From NCBI RefSeq assembly GCF_002211765.1, contig NZ_CP022133.1:806001-870000 (forward strand): a stretch of DNA of 64,000 bases, written 5' to 3'. Positions 38,118 to 48,117 of the stretch are shown one piece after another. The position numbers and the translations under genes were made by a program. The number at the start of each line of letters is the position of its first letter. The stretch's first letter is position 1. The notes under the pieces are model-generated. The model did no database searches, had not been told where the DNA came from, and was given only the letters and a program-made list of their open reading frames with translations. This DNA comes from Idiomarina piscisalsi (lineage in GTDB: Bacteria > Pseudomonadota > Gammaproteobacteria > Enterobacterales > Alteromonadaceae).

Positions 38118-39305
38118 TTATAAGTTTTCTGCAAACGCTCTAATGCGCTTGACCGCTTCTTTTAGCGTATTGAGGTCTGTCGCAAATGACAACCGGCAAT
38201 AGCCATCAGCACCAAAGGCGGAGCCTGGCACTAGTGCAACATTAGCATCGGAGAGTAATTTTTCACAAAACGAGACGTCGTCAGCGGTTCCGGCTTTTTT
38301 CATCAGTTTTTCGATGTGTGCAAACGCATAAAACGTACCATCGCCTGGTACACAATCGATACCGTCAATTGCATTTAAGGCGTCGACTAAATAATCGTGA
38401 CGTTCTTTAAACGCGGTCACCATTGTCTTTATGCAACTTTGATCACCGTCGAGAGCGGCGGCCGCGGCGTATTGACTGATACTGGCTGGGTTCGACGTGC
38501 TTTGCGATTGCATTTTTTTCATCGCAGCTATAATTGGCGCCGGGCCTGCAGCGTAGCCAATTCGCCAACCTGTCATGGCATAGGCTTTGGATACGCCGGT
38601 AAGAATTACCGTACGATCTTTAAGATCGGGGGCAACCATAGGTAAATTAGCAAAAGCTGAGTCAGACCAGAGAATATGTTCATACATATCATCGGTTGCG
38701 ATAAGCACATTCGGATAGTCACGCAATACGTCTGCTAACGCTATTAACTCGTCTGCCGTGTAGGCAGTGCCCGCTGGATTTGACGGACTGTTAATAAACA
38801 TTAGGCGCGTTTTGTCTGTCAGTGCGGCACGTAATTGCTCGGCCGTGATCTTAAAACGCTGATCAATGCCCGCCTGTACAATAACGGGCTCAGCGCCTAC
38901 CAGCTTGGTCATATCTGGGTAAGACACCCAGTAAGGCGCAGGAATAACGACTTCGTCGCCGGGGTTCAGCCAAGCACTGAGTAGGTTATAGATGCTGTGC
39001 TTACCGCCCGATGAAACAATAATTTCGTTACGTTGGTAGCTTAACTGATTGTCCCGCTCTAACTTTCTAATAACGGCATCTTTTAGCTCAACAATACCAT
39101 CGACCGCGGTATATTTTGTCTTACCGTCTTTAATGGCCTGAATGGCTGCGTCTTTAACAAATTCTGGCGTATCAAAATCAGGTTCACCCACACCCAGACC
39201 AATAACGTCTTTGCCTTGCTGGCGAAGTTCATTTGCCTTTTGAGTTACCGCTAAAGTCGGTGATGGTTGAATCGAGTTGATACGGTCGGAGAGTTGATAA
39301 TCCAC
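38118..39305 (-). CDS. Class I PLP-dependent aminotransferase (aspartate/aromatic type)
   Basis: PLP enzyme of the AspB-like (class I-beta) aminotransferase group, probably using aspartate/glutamate or aromatic amino acids. I prefer the GTG at 39305 (MDYQLSDRINSIQPSPTLAVTQ), preceded by AGGA, giving 395 residues; an upstream TTG at 39344 has no ribosome site. Visible motifs are GLGVGEPDFDTPEFV, the substrate loop NSPSNPAGTAYT, the Schiff-base Lys in TGVSKAYAMTGWRIGY, and the C-terminal Arg in CRLSFATDL. It is divergent from the MATE gene. Confidence 0.9.
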   Translation of the reverse strand: MDYQLSDRINSIQPSPTLAVTQKANELRQQGKDVIGLGVGEPDFDTPEFVKDAAIQAIKDGKTKYTAVDGIVELKDAVIRKLERDNQLSYQRNEIIVSSGGKHSIYNLLSAWLNPGDEVVIPAPYWVSYPDMTKLVGAEPVIVQAGIDQRFKITAEQLRAALTDKTRLMFINSPSNPAGTAYTADELIALADVLRDYPNVLIATDDMYEHILWSDSAFANLPMVAPDLKDRTVILTGVSKAYAMTGWRIGYAAGPAPIIAAMKKMQSQSTSNPASISQYAAAAALDGDQSCIKTMVTAFKERHDYLVDALNAIDGIDCVPGDGTFYAFAHIEKLMKKAGTADDVSFCEKLLSDANVALVPGSAFGADGYCRLSFATDLNTLKEAVKRIRAFAENL

Positions 39306-39439
39306 GTTCAGATCCTGTTTTTCAGATAGAGGAGAATTGCCCAATACTATACGGATTAGGGCGGTTAAAGTCTATTCTCCGTAGCCACAAACAGCGGTCT
39401 GAGTTACACTACTGGGCTACTTAACTGAGGAGGATTAGA

Positions 39440-40798
39440 ATGGCAGCTGCCGACGCATCTCGAAGTCTTATCAGCGCGCCGGTAGGACAGAAGCTTTGGG
39501 AAATGACCTGGCCTGTTATTTTCGGTGTGGCCACCCTTATCAGCTTCAATGTTGTCGACACTTTCTTTATCAGTTTATTGGGCACCGACCCATTAGCGGC
39601 TGTTAGCTTTACCTTTCCCGTCACCTTTACTGTCGTCAGCCTGGCCATTGGTCTGGGCATTGGTACATCCGCTGTTATTGCCCGAAAGTATGGCTCTGAT
39701 CGACCCGATGAAGCCCATTTTGACGGTTTCTCGGCACTCTCTGTTTCTGCGTTGCTGGTTGCTGCGCTGGCAGTCATTGGTTATGTGTTGATGGAGCCTA
39801 TTTTCAGTCTGCTGCAAGCTCAAACCAGACTGATGCCGCTTATTCGGGAGTATATGACGCTGTGGTTCTTTGGTTGCGTTATGTTAGTTACGCCAATGGT
39901 AGGAAACGCGGTTTTACGGGCGGCAGGCGATACCCGAACGCCCTCATTAATTATGGCCTCAGGCGGTCTGGCAAATGCCATCTTTGATCCGATTTTAATC
40001 TTCGGCTGGGGGCCAATACCAGCGATGGGCGTTGAAGGAGCCGCATTAGCCAGCGTTATATCGTGGTTTAGCGGAGTATTCTTAGTTTTCTGGCTGTTGC
40101 GTCGTAATAAGTTGGTGTCTTTTACGCCGGCTAATGGGTTGAGTTTTGTAGCCGCATGGGTGAAGTCCGCAAGAGAGGTTTTAAAAATTGGCATGCCCGC
40201 CGCCGGTGCGAATATGCTCACCCCACTGGCTATGTCGGTCATGACAGCGATTGTTGCCGCTTATGGTGCGCCTGCCGTCGCCGCCTTTGGAGTTGGGTCG
40301 CGTTTAGAATCACTGGCGAGCGTTATTATATTGGCTTTATCGATGTCACTACCGCCGTTAATCAGCCAAAACTATGGAGCTGACAGAATTGATCGGGTGC
40401 AGCAGGCGTATCGTACCGCATTAAAGTCAGTGCTGATTATCCAGGCTGTTATTTACCTGTTGATGTTGGCGACAGCGCATTGGATAGCGATGGCTTTTGC
40501 CGAAGAAAAGGCGGTGGCCGACATTGTTAAGCTGTTTATTTATATTATGCCGTTGGGTTATGGACTACAGGGCGTCATTATTCTTACGAACTCGAGCTTT
40601 AATGCAGTTCACAAGCCGATGAATGCGTTGTGGCTGAGCATTATTCGCTTGTTTGTATTGTTCGTACCATTGTCCTATTTAGGCAGTTTACTAGCGGATT
40701 TAACCGGTCTCTTTATTGGCGGCGTTGTGGCAAACCTGCTAACGGCAACCATTGCCTATGTATGGTTTTCAAAAGAACTCAGGAGGGAGCATGGCTAA
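39440..40798 (+). CDS. MATE-family efflux transporter
   Basis: Second MATE exporter in the window, 452 residues with about twelve helices; closer to the DinF/VmrA-like group than to NorM. It begins [28 protein letters not shown] and has [23 protein letters not shown] and a mirrored half with [23 protein letters not shown]. Substrates are unknown. AGGAGG precedes ATG. Its last codons overlap the start of uvrB by 8 bp, so uvrB can be read from the same transcript. Confidence 0.9.
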   Translation: MAAADASRSLISAPVGQKLWEMTWPVIFGVATLISFNVVDTFFISLLGTDPLAAVSFTFPVTFTVVSLAIGLGIGTSAVIARKYGSDRPDEAHFDGFSALSVSALLVAALAVIGYVLMEPIFSLLQAQTRLMPLIREYMTLWFFGCVMLVTPMVGNAVLRAAGDTRTPSLIMASGGLANAIFDPILIFGWGPIPAMGVEGAALASVISWFSGVFLVFWLLRRNKLVSFTPANGLSFVAAWVKSAREVLKIGMPAAGANMLTPLAMSVMTAIVAAYGAPAVAAFGVGSRLESLASVIILALSMSLPPLISQNYGADRIDRVQQAYRTALKSVLIIQAVIYLLMLATAHWIAMAFAEEKAVADIVKLFIYIMPLGYGLQGVIILTNSSFNAVHKPMNALWLSIIRLFVLFVPLSYLGSLLADLTGLFIGGVVANLLTATIAYVWFSKELRREHG

Positions 40799-42824
40799 GT
40801 CATTTCAGTTGGTTTCTAAATATAAACCAGCCGGCGACCAGCCGAAAGCCATTGATAGTTTGCTCGACAACCTGGATGCAGGCTTAGCTCATCAAGTCTT
40901 ACTGGGGGTTACTGGCTCGGGAAAAACCTTCACTATGGCGAATGTCATTGAGCGTTCGCAGCGGCCCACATTGATACTGGCGCACAATAAAACCCTAGCA
41001 GCTCAGCTTTATGGTGAGATGAAAGAATACTTCCCGAACAACGCAGTGGAGTACTTCGTTTCTTACTATGATTACTATCAACCAGAAGCTTACGTCCCAA
41101 CGACCGATACCTTTATTGAAAAAGATGCCTCCATTAATGACCATATAGAACAAATGCGCTTGTCGGCGACTAAAGCGTTGATGGAACGCCGGGATGTTGT
41201 CCTGGTGGCGTCAGTGTCGGCCATTTATGGTTTGGGTGACCCTGAGTCATACATGAAAATGATGCTGCATTTGCGTCGCGGCGACATTATTGACCAGCGC
41301 GATATTTTGCGTCGTTTAGCTCAGCTCCAGTACAAGCGAAATGATGCCGCTTTTGAGCGTGGTACGTATCGCGTTCGTGGTGAAGTGATTGACATTTTTC
41401 CGGCCGAATCGGAAGAAATGGCGGTACGTGTTGAGTTGTTTGACAACGAAGTTGACAGAATCAGCTTCTTCGAGCCATTGACCGGGCAAGTCACAGAGAA
41501 GGACGTCGCCCGTGCAACCATTTACCCCAAAACACACTATGTAACGCCGCGTGAAGTGCTTGTCAAAGCGATTGATAAGATTAAAGACGAACTGAAAGAG
41601 CGTCGTGATATATTACTGAAGCAAAATAAGCTGATAGAAGAGCAACGTATTAATCAACGAACTCAGTTTGATATTGAAATGATGCTAGAGCTCGGCTACT
41701 GCTCGGGCATTGAAAACTACTCCCGTTACTTGTCTGGACGCGCGCCGGGCGAGCCGCCCCCGACATTGATGGATTACCTACCGGACGATGCCTTACTTAT
41801 TATTGATGAGTCTCACGTAACAGTGTCGCAAGTTGGCGCTATGTACAAAGGGGACCGCTCACGTAAAGAAAACCTGGTGGAATACGGGTTCCGTTTACCG
41901 TCTGCGTTGGATAACCGTCCGTTAAAATTTGATGAGTTTGAAGCGATAGCACCGCAAACTATCTATGTTTCAGCAACGCCTGGTAAGTACGAACTCGAAC
42001 GAAGCAGTAACGAGGTGGTTGAGCAGGTCGTTAGACCGACAGGGCTGGTCGATCCAACGATTGAAGTACGGCCGGTAGCGACGCAGGTTGATGACTTGAT
42101 GTCAGAGATACGTTTACGCACAGAGCAGGGTGAACGCGTATTAGCAACCACATTGACCAAGAAAATGGCGGAAGATTTATCCGATTATTTGGATGAGCAC
42201 GGTATTAAAGTTCGCTACTTGCACTCGGATATTGATACTGTCGAACGTATGGAAATTATTCGCGATTTACGGTTAGGCGAGTTCGATGTTCTGGTCGGAA
42301 TTAACTTGTTGCGTGAAGGTTTGGATATGCCGGAAGTGTCGCTGGTGGCTATTCTTGATGCTGATAAAGAAGGTTTCTTACGTTCAGATCGTTCTCTGAT
42401 TCAGACGATAGGCCGAGCGGCGCGTAACGTGAATGGTAAAGCGATTTTGTACGGTGACCGCATTACCGGCTCAATGCAGCGGGCGATTGATGAAACCGAG
42501 CGCCGCCGTGAAAAGCAGATTGCGTTTAACAAAGAGCATGGCATCACGCCGAAGGGGTTGAATAAGAAAATTACCGATGTCATGGATTTGGGGCAGGGCA
42601 GTGCGTCTGCTCGTAAGAGTAAAGCGGACAAAGCTCTGGCGGAGGTCGCGTCAGGCTATGATGCCCGCACCGTTGTTATTAAAGACACAAAATCGTTATT
42701 AAAAGAAATTGAGAACAAAGAGAAGCAAATGTATCAAGCCGCGCAGGATCTCGAGTTTGAGAAAGCCGGGCAGTTGCGAGATGACATTGCACAGTTGCGA
42801 GAACAGCTAAAACGCGCCGTATAA
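40791..42824 (+). CDS. uvrB: Excinuclease ABC subunit UvrB
   Basis: Central protein of nucleotide excision repair: loads at damage with UvrA and positions UvrC. ATG 40791 follows the strong site AGGAGGGAGC and gives 677 residues (E. coli 673); upstream in-frame ATGs are inside the MATE gene. It shows Walker [11 protein letters not shown], the beta-hairpin [17 protein letters not shown]-like [11 protein letters not shown], the QTIGRAARN motif and a C-terminal UVR domain ([29 protein letters not shown]). I found no LexA box upstream of this gene. Confidence 0.98.
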   Translation: MAKSFQLVSKYKPAGDQPKAIDSLLDNLDAGLAHQVLLGVTGSGKTFTMANVIERSQRPTLILAHNKTLAAQLYGEMKEYFPNNAVEYFVSYYDYYQPEAYVPTTDTFIEKDASINDHIEQMRLSATKALMERRDVVLVASVSAIYGLGDPESYMKMMLHLRRGDIIDQRDILRRLAQLQYKRNDAAFERGTYRVRGEVIDIFPAESEEMAVRVELFDNEVDRISFFEPLTGQVTEKDVARATIYPKTHYVTPREVLVKAIDKIKDELKERRDILLKQNKLIEEQRINQRTQFDIEMMLELGYCSGIENYSRYLSGRAPGEPPPTLMDYLPDDALLIIDESHVTVSQVGAMYKGDRSRKENLVEYGFRLPSALDNRPLKFDEFEAIAPQTIYVSATPGKYELERSSNEVVEQVVRPTGLVDPTIEVRPVATQVDDLMSEIRLRTEQGERVLATTLTKKMAEDLSDYLDEHGIKVRYLHSDIDTVERMEIIRDLRLGEFDVLVGINLLREGLDMPEVSLVAILDADKEGFLRSDRSLIQTIGRAARNVNGKAILYGDRITGSMQRAIDETERRREKQIAFNKEHGITPKGLNKKITDVMDLGQGSASARKSKADKALAEVASGYDARTVVIKDTKSLLKEIENKEKQMYQAAQDLEFEKAGQLRDDIAQLREQLKRAV

Positions 42825-42932
42825 TTTGCTAGTAAGCGCATTGATGGTAGCGAACAGCTTTATCGGTTTTATCTGTTAGATACAAACCTCCCAATCGACC
42901 AGAATAGAGTAAAAGTCATGCGGGAGGAATTT

Positions 42933-43151
42933 ATGAAAGACGCAGCGAAAACCGTTTCATTTGGTATTATGCACTTCGCTATTGCATTTAGTGTGGTGTG
43001 GTTGATGACAGGCGATGTGGTTCTTGGAGGTGCAGTGGCGCTGATAGAACCGTTAGTGAATACAGTAGGTTATTATTTCCATGAAAAAATCTGGCAGCGC
43101 ACAGATAAGCGCCGGACAGCAACTGTACGAGAAAGCACGTTACTTGGATAA
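42933..43151 (+). CDS. DUF2061 small membrane protein
   Basis: 72 residues from ATG 42933, which follows GGGAGGAATTT. The pattern KDAAKTVSFGIMHFAIAFSVVWLMTGDVVLGGAVALIEPLVNTVGYYFHEKIW is typical of DUF2061, with two hydrophobic helices and a conserved E-P...N...Y-Y-x-H-E-x-x-W. Its function is unknown. The next gene starts 71 bp before this one ends. Confidence 0.85.
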   Translation: MKDAAKTVSFGIMHFAIAFSVVWLMTGDVVLGGAVALIEPLVNTVGYYFHEKIWQRTDKRRTATVRESTLLG

Positions 43152-43584
43152 AGAGGGCAGAGCGAGCTTCCCGCTCTCGCTCCTGCTTGTCATTCTGTTT
43201 CAAATGCGCGGTTATGTGGCTGGCATTATTTCCATCACTTTCGCGGAAGACCGCACTCGACTTCTCAAACTCTTCTATACCAACACCGAGCAGTTTGGTG
43301 TCATGTTATTGGTGGGCTTACCCGCTTTAGTTGTGCTTTTAGCAACCGCTTTTGCGGCTGAAGACGACCGCAACTGGGCAAATGCTGTCATGCGATTTGC
43401 CCAGCCGTTATTGATGCTTTCTTTACTGGTTGATGCAGTGCTCATTGGCTGGCTTTTTGTCGAGAGTTACGGCGCGTTTTCGTTTGGACGTGCCGCTATC
43501 GTATTTGGCTGGTTTATTTGTATTTGGTATTTATTAAACTCTCGCCGCTGGCGCTTTTACCGCTCCCACCTAAGTAACATTTAG
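43081..43584 (+). CDS. Membrane protein, possibly DUF2919/YfeZ-like
   Basis: 167 residues with four hydrophobic segments and a short basic tail (RRWRFYRSHLSNI). The start region YLDKEGRASFPLSLLLVILFQMRGYVAGI resembles DUF2919 inner-membrane proteins, but this is a tentative match. ATG 43081 lies inside the DUF2061 gene in another frame, a 71-bp overlap. A later start such as TTG 43141 would remove most of the overlap but also remove polar residues before helix 1. Confidence 0.7.
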   Translation: MKKSGSAQISAGQQLYEKARYLDKEGRASFPLSLLLVILFQMRGYVAGIISITFAEDRTRLLKLFYTNTEQFGVMLLVGLPALVVLLATAFAAEDDRNWANAVMRFAQPLLMLSLLVDAVLIGWLFVESYGAFSFGRAAIVFGWFICIWYLLNSRRWRFYRSHLSNI

Positions 43585-43655
43585 AAAACAATAAAAGATT
43601 GATTTCATTAAGATAAAGCTCTTTAATGGTGACTCGTTAACGAACAAGTTGTTAT

Positions 43656-45920
43656 ATGGGCTTTTTAAATCGTTTTTTCTTATTTTATAAAGAAGGGAAC
43701 TCGGATAGTAATGTTCCTTACTGGAGAGTTAGCGCATTAAGAATTATTCTTTTTTCCGGAATGATTCTCTGTCTCGCTGTTTTTCTTAACAGTTTTAGTG
43801 ACGCAGTCGACGCAAACTTGGCCCATATTTTGGTAATAACGTCTTCATTTCTCATTGCGATGCTTGGCTTATTATGGCTTAGCAGCGGCTACTATCGTTT
43901 TTGTGCCCATTTATTATTGTTAACGATAGTTGGAGCCAGTACGGCTTGTAATCTTTTTTTAGCAGACCCCGGGTTAGCTCAAATCGGTTCTATGCTGATG
44001 TATGCTTGCCCTTTAATTGCCTTGATGCTCATAAGCGGCCGCGTTGCGTTATTTTATGGCGTGATTAATATCATCCCATTTCTTCTTATTTCGAATAATA
44101 TTAACCTCGCTTTTTTTGCGCAACCTGAAGTTCAGTTTCCTAACGTGACTTGGTACATCTCGGGAACCATGTTTGTCTTTTTTAACGTGTGTATACCGTT
44201 AGCATTTGGGAGAACCATAGTCGCAGCTAAAAGGTTGAATGATCAGGTTATACAAGTTAACGAGGGGTTAAAAAACAAAAACATTTTATATCGCGTTTTT
44301 TTTGCCGAATCACGACGCCCTAAAATCGTTGCTGATTGTGACGGAATAATTATTGATTTTAACAGAAGAGCAAAAGAAGTATTTTTTCTTAATGAGAACT
44401 TAAAAAGCAGCGATGTTTCTATTAGAGAGCTTTTCTCTGAGCTGAGTGAGGAAAGCTTAAACTCAGGTCACCAAATTATTTCGCACGAGAATACTTATCA
44501 GCGAGTAGCTAAGCTATTGATACCTGATGCTCAGTCTTATGTGTATGAATTTGTAGACTGTACTCAAGAAAAGCGCTTACAAGGCCATTTAACGGAGTTA
44601 GAAAACCAAAATAAGCGACTTAGATATATCGATTCGCAAACAAACTTACCGAACAAAGAGTGGTTTGAACTACAGTGCAGTAAACTCATAACAAAGTCAG
44701 GGAGAGACTTTTACGTTGTCGTTGCTCAAAGTGAAAGCACGGATTACCTTCGTTTAAAACATGGAGATGATGTCGTTAAGCAATTTTTAGTATCCAGTTA
44801 CAACAGGCTAAAGAAAAATTCACTTAACCCCTGTTTAATTGCGAGTATCTCACTCAATCAATTAGTTTTCATACTGCCAGGTAAGCTCAGTCATAATCTG
44901 AGTAATATTCTTTCAGAGTTAAAAGATACCTTAGACAGAGAATACGTTTCACAGGGAGTGCGATCTCAACAATCCTTCAAATTTGGAGTGGCTAGCTTTC
45001 CAGAGCACAGCAAGCTTTCCGGTGAGTTAGTCTCGTTTGCTAATGAGTCGCTTAAGTTTATTTCAAACAATCAAGTTTTTAGTCTTTACGATGCTGAAAA
45101 TTCGGAAGACTTTGTTGAGCAACATGAAATTTCTATTCTTTTAGACGAAGCAATATCGCAGAGTGAATTGGATGTCCACTTTCAACCAAAAGTTGACAGT
45201 AGCGGAAAGTGCGTAGGGTTAGAGGCTTTGGCACGCTGGAATAGCCAGCTTTTGGGGCATGTTTCACCCGCTAAGTTTATCCCTATCGCAGAAAAGTACA
45301 GAATGATCAGCCGACTAACTGATCTCGTTGTGCAAAAAGTTTGTGCGGTTATTGCTAGCTGGCGGGAACAAGATATGCCTTTACCCACTGTCGCGATAAA
45401 CATTTCGTTCCTTGATTTCTCCCAACCTGATTTTATATCGAAGCTTGTAAAACATTTGGCTGACTTCTCTGTGAAGCCTACCCAAATAGAACTAGAGCTG
45501 ACAGAGTCGTGCTTAGAGTCTGATGTCGTTGACTCTCTAAATATTATTGAAGAGCTGCAATCATGGGGATTTAAAGTCTCTGTTGATGATTTTGGGGTTG
45601 GTTACTCGAGTATTACGCGCTTGGCTTATTATCCAATTAAAAAGCTAAAGCTCGATCGCACTCTGATTCGTCAAATTCACCTGTCTAATCGCCAATATAA
45701 TTTAGTAAAAGGAATTCACAGGATTTGTGAAGAGTTAGATATAAATTGTGTTGTTGAAGGTGTTGAAATGCAGGAACAGCTAAACTCATTGGTCAAGATT
45801 GGATTTTCTGAATTTCAGGGATTCTATTTCTCTAAGCCACTGAGCAAAGCCTCTTATGAACAGCAGCTTAGAGAGAATAATGGTGTTTTTGTTTCGTCTT
45901 CTACGCCTAGTCGGCTTTGA
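43656..45920 (+). CDS. Membrane EAL-domain c-di-GMP phosphodiesterase with degenerate GGDEF domain
   Basis: 754 residues. The first ~200 form five or six membrane helices; then a PAS-like segment (about 220-310), a GGDEF-like domain from YIDSQTNLPNKEWFE in which the signature is replaced by S-L-N-Q-L, so no cyclase activity is expected, and an EAL domain. The EAL domain keeps the catalytic set: LEALARWN, VAINIS, ELELTES, SVDDFGVGYSS, KKLKLDR, VEGVE and QGFYFSKP. It should therefore degrade c-di-GMP in response to a membrane signal. It is AT-richer than its neighbours. Its stop overlaps the end of the convergent EamA gene by 14 bp. Confidence 0.9.
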   Translation: MGFLNRFFLFYKEGNSDSNVPYWRVSALRIILFSGMILCLAVFLNSFSDAVDANLAHILVITSSFLIAMLGLLWLSSGYYRFCAHLLLLTIVGASTACNLFLADPGLAQIGSMLMYACPLIALMLISGRVALFYGVINIIPFLLISNNINLAFFAQPEVQFPNVTWYISGTMFVFFNVCIPLAFGRTIVAAKRLNDQVIQVNEGLKNKNILYRVFFAESRRPKIVADCDGIIIDFNRRAKEVFFLNENLKSSDVSIRELFSELSEESLNSGHQIISHENTYQRVAKLLIPDAQSYVYEFVDCTQEKRLQGHLTELENQNKRLRYIDSQTNLPNKEWFELQCSKLITKSGRDFYVVVAQSESTDYLRLKHGDDVVKQFLVSSYNRLKKNSLNPCLIASISLNQLVFILPGKLSHNLSNILSELKDTLDREYVSQGVRSQQSFKFGVASFPEHSKLSGELVSFANESLKFISNNQVFSLYDAENSEDFVEQHEISILLDEAISQSELDVHFQPKVDSSGKCVGLEALARWNSQLLGHVSPAKFIPIAEKYRMISRLTDLVVQKVCAVIASWREQDMPLPTVAINISFLDFSQPDFISKLVKHLADFSVKPTQIELELTESCLESDVVDSLNIIEELQSWGFKVSVDDFGVGYSSITRLAYYPIKKLKLDRTLIRQIHLSNRQYNLVKGIHRICEELDINCVVEGVEMQEQLNSLVKIGFSEFQGFYFSKPLSKASYEQQLRENNGVFVSSSTPSRL

Positions 45921-46767
45921 CTACTCTCGAACGAGAGTTCATTGTCGTTAGCACCGTTAGTGGCACCACAATCAACATAGAGCCGATGTAAAAGCGCATA
46001 TCGGGTTGCTCGGCAAAGAACACAACACCGAAAAATACCGCTCCGAGTAGCCCTGTGTATTCTGCGCTGGTGACTTGGTTACTGTCCGCTGCACGGTAGG
46101 CATAAACGCAGGTTGCCGCATAAATCATTGAAAATAAACTCGAGCCCACCGCAATTAACAGGACATTCCAGTCAAAAGGCGCAAACTCAATCAGCGCTAG
46201 AATCAGAGCGGTTGGAATACCTAACAAATTTGTCAGGTATAAAGTGTCGATAATACCGTGTTGCGTCGGTAGTTTCTTAATAAGCAAGTTGTTAAGAGCC
46301 AGCGTGGTCGCCACCACTAGTGCCGCTAAGGCAAAGATATTGGCGCCGCTCGGGTTCAATATAACCATGACGCCCACCATGCCTAAAGCGGCTGTTGCCA
46401 AAGAAATAATGGTCACTCTTTCTTTAAATAACAGGCGTGCAAAAACGACCGTAATTAATGGCGCTGCGTAAAAAATCGCGTTAGCGGTTGCCAGCGGTAG
46501 CGTCGTTAAAGAGACCACCATAAAGACTGTACCCACTAAAAATATGTGCGCGCGGGTTGCGTGCCAACGCAGGTTTTTAGGCAATAAGGGTCTGCGAAAA
46601 TAAAGAATGACCGGCAATAAGATAAGCGTTGCGCTGAGCTGCCGGAACAGCACAAATTGAAATGGTGCCTCGAAACCATCAAGCAGTTTAATGAGAGAGT
46701 CAGACAGAATGACCACGTTATTGCCAAGAACCAAAAGCAATACCGCTAATATCAGGGAACGATCCAT
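45907..46767 (-). CDS. EamA/DMT-family transporter
   Basis: 286 residues with ten hydrophobic helices in two EamA repeats, the size of drug/metabolite exporters related to RhaT and YdcZ. The first repeat ends near LNPSGANIFALAALVV. The substrate is unknown. It is divergent from a LysR gene with a 26-bp inverted repeat between them, so that regulator probably controls it. Confidence 0.88.
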   Translation of the reverse strand: MDRSLILAVLLLVLGNNVVILSDSLIKLLDGFEAPFQFVLFRQLSATLILLPVILYFRRPLLPKNLRWHATRAHIFLVGTVFMVVSLTTLPLATANAIFYAAPLITVVFARLLFKERVTIISLATAALGMVGVMVILNPSGANIFALAALVVATTLALNNLLIKKLPTQHGIIDTLYLTNLLGIPTALILALIEFAPFDWNVLLIAVGSSLFSMIYAATCVYAYRAADSNQVTSAEYTGLLGAVFFGVVFFAEQPDMRFYIGSMLIVVPLTVLTTMNSRSRVVKAD

Positions 46768-46828
46768 ACCAACACCTCCGTTAAATTGCTTGAAAGTGTG
46801 AGCATTGTACGAAACACTTTATATAAAA

Positions 46829-46854
46829 TATAATGATATTAAATAATCATTATA
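46829..46854. promoter_or_regulatory. Palindromic operator between EamA and LysR genes
   Basis: TATAATGAT (46829-46837) and ATCATTATA (46846-46854) form 9-bp arms around 8 bp. It lies 15 bp before the LysR start, where such regulators usually bind to control themselves and a divergent gene. Confidence 0.6.
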
Positions 46855-46869
46855 TGAGATATTTAGATA

Positions 46870-47763
46870 GTGAGTGTTCCGTTCCGAGCGATACATTACT
46901 TTGTTGAAGTGGCCCGTTTACAGAGTTTTTCCAGGGCTGCTGAGCAGTTGCATGTCTCTCAAAGTGCAGTCAGTCATCAGGTTAAATTATTAGAGTCCTA
47001 TTTGGATAAACCACTGTTTGTCCGCAAAGGCCGCACCGTTATGCTTACCGCGGTTGGACAGAGCTATTTCCAAGAAGTGGTTGGTGCGCTGGAGTTAGTC
47101 GAAAGCGCAACACGCAACGTGAAAGAAAATGACACGCGGCAAGTACGCTTGGCCATTCATGGATCATTGGCTGTTAAATGGTTAATTCCAGCACTTGATG
47201 ACTTCAGAGAGCGGTACCCAAATATTGATTTAACCTTGCAAATGCTGACTCAGGATGGTCAGTTCGATAGTCAGTGGGCGGACTGTTTTATTACCACACA
47301 ACCGCCGGGTACGGGGTACCAACGCTATCATTTGTACGATGAAACACTGAAACCTTACTGTTCTAAGTCGGTTTGGACCGAAGCGCATCGCATTACCGAG
47401 CCTGTTGAATTGGCTCGTTTTCCTTTGCTTTCAGCAATTTCTGCTTTCGCAAACGGTAAGCCTGGCACGGATTGGCAGCGCTGGTTTGAAAAAGTGTCAT
47501 CGCGCCTTCCTAAAACCGCCAGAGTGCATCATTTTAGTCATTTATTGTTAGCGGCTGAAGCGGCTAAGTACGGACAAGGCATTGCGCTTTTAAATGAGTT
47601 TATGACCACCGAAGAAGAGCGGAAAAATAGTCTCTTTGAATTGCCTTTCCATAGTATTCGTACAGATGACAGCTTCTATTTTGTCTATCCGTCATCAACC
47701 GCAAAAAGTCCGGGGCTAGAAGCCTTGGGGGATTGGTTAGTAACCTTGTGCAGAAATCGTTAG
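46870..47763 (+). CDS. LysR-family transcriptional regulator, GcvA-like
   Basis: 297 residues from GTG 46870. The N-terminal winged HTH (FRAIHYFVEVARLQSFSRAAEQLHVSQSAVSHQVKLLESYLDKPLFVRKGR) is classical LTTR, followed by a periplasmic-binding-protein-like effector domain resembling GcvA/AmpR. It is divergent from the EamA transporter, its likely target. The effector is not known. Confidence 0.9.
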   Translation: MSVPFRAIHYFVEVARLQSFSRAAEQLHVSQSAVSHQVKLLESYLDKPLFVRKGRTVMLTAVGQSYFQEVVGALELVESATRNVKENDTRQVRLAIHGSLAVKWLIPALDDFRERYPNIDLTLQMLTQDGQFDSQWADCFITTQPPGTGYQRYHLYDETLKPYCSKSVWTEAHRITEPVELARFPLLSAISAFANGKPGTDWQRWFEKVSSRLPKTARVHHFSHLLLAAEAAKYGQGIALLNEFMTTEEERKNSLFELPFHSIRTDDSFYFVYPSSTAKSPGLEALGDWLVTLCRNR

Positions 47764-47771
47764 GAGATAGA

Positions 47772-47790
47772 AGCGTGCGCCAGGCACGCT
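47772..47790 (+). terminator. Possible terminator after the LysR gene
   Basis: AGCGTGC and GCACGCT pair around a five-base loop between two converging genes. The following sequence is only mildly T-rich. Confidence 0.45.
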
Positions 47791-47797
47791 CTATTGC

Positions 47798-48019
47798 TTA
47801 ATTTCTAACCAATCGACCTTGCTTGTCGCGGAAGCCGCCAACCAGAATAACGATAAAGTCGATAAGCGTCCAAAGACCTAGGAAACCCAGGGTCAGAAGC
47901 ATTAAAATGCCGGTGCCTACCTTGCCAACGACAAAGCGGTGAATACCTAAACTACCCAGGAAAAAGCAAACAATCGCCAAAACAACGCGACTGTGCGGAC
48001 TGACTTCTGCAGGATCCAT
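47798..48019 (-). CDS. TM2-domain membrane protein
   Basis: 73 residues from ATG 48019, which follows GGAG. It is essentially one TM2 domain: AIVCFFLGSLGIHRFVVGKVGTGILMLLTLGFLGLWTLIDFIVILVGGFRDKQG, with two helices and a short basic end. It is the second TM2 protein in the window and lacks the OB-like N-terminus of the first. The role is unknown. Confidence 0.85.
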   Translation of the reverse strand: MDPAEVSPHSRVVLAIVCFFLGSLGIHRFVVGKVGTGILMLLTLGFLGLWTLIDFIVILVGGFRDKQGRLVRN

Positions 48020-48117
48020 AAAAAACTCCAATTGTTGTTGTTATATCCTAAGGTGCTAATTAACGAGGAATTAACACCTTAATAATATGCAGCTAGGAGC
48101 TCTTTGATTCAAGAGTT

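Noticed and set aside
39306..39440. LexA (SOS) box for the MATE-uvrB transcript
   Set aside because: No CTGT-N8-ACAG site could be found in the gap before the MATE gene.
43600..43655. Sigma-28 promoter before the EAL gene
   Set aside because: TAAA is followed 15 bp later by CTCGTTAA, which matches GCCGATAA at only five of eight positions.
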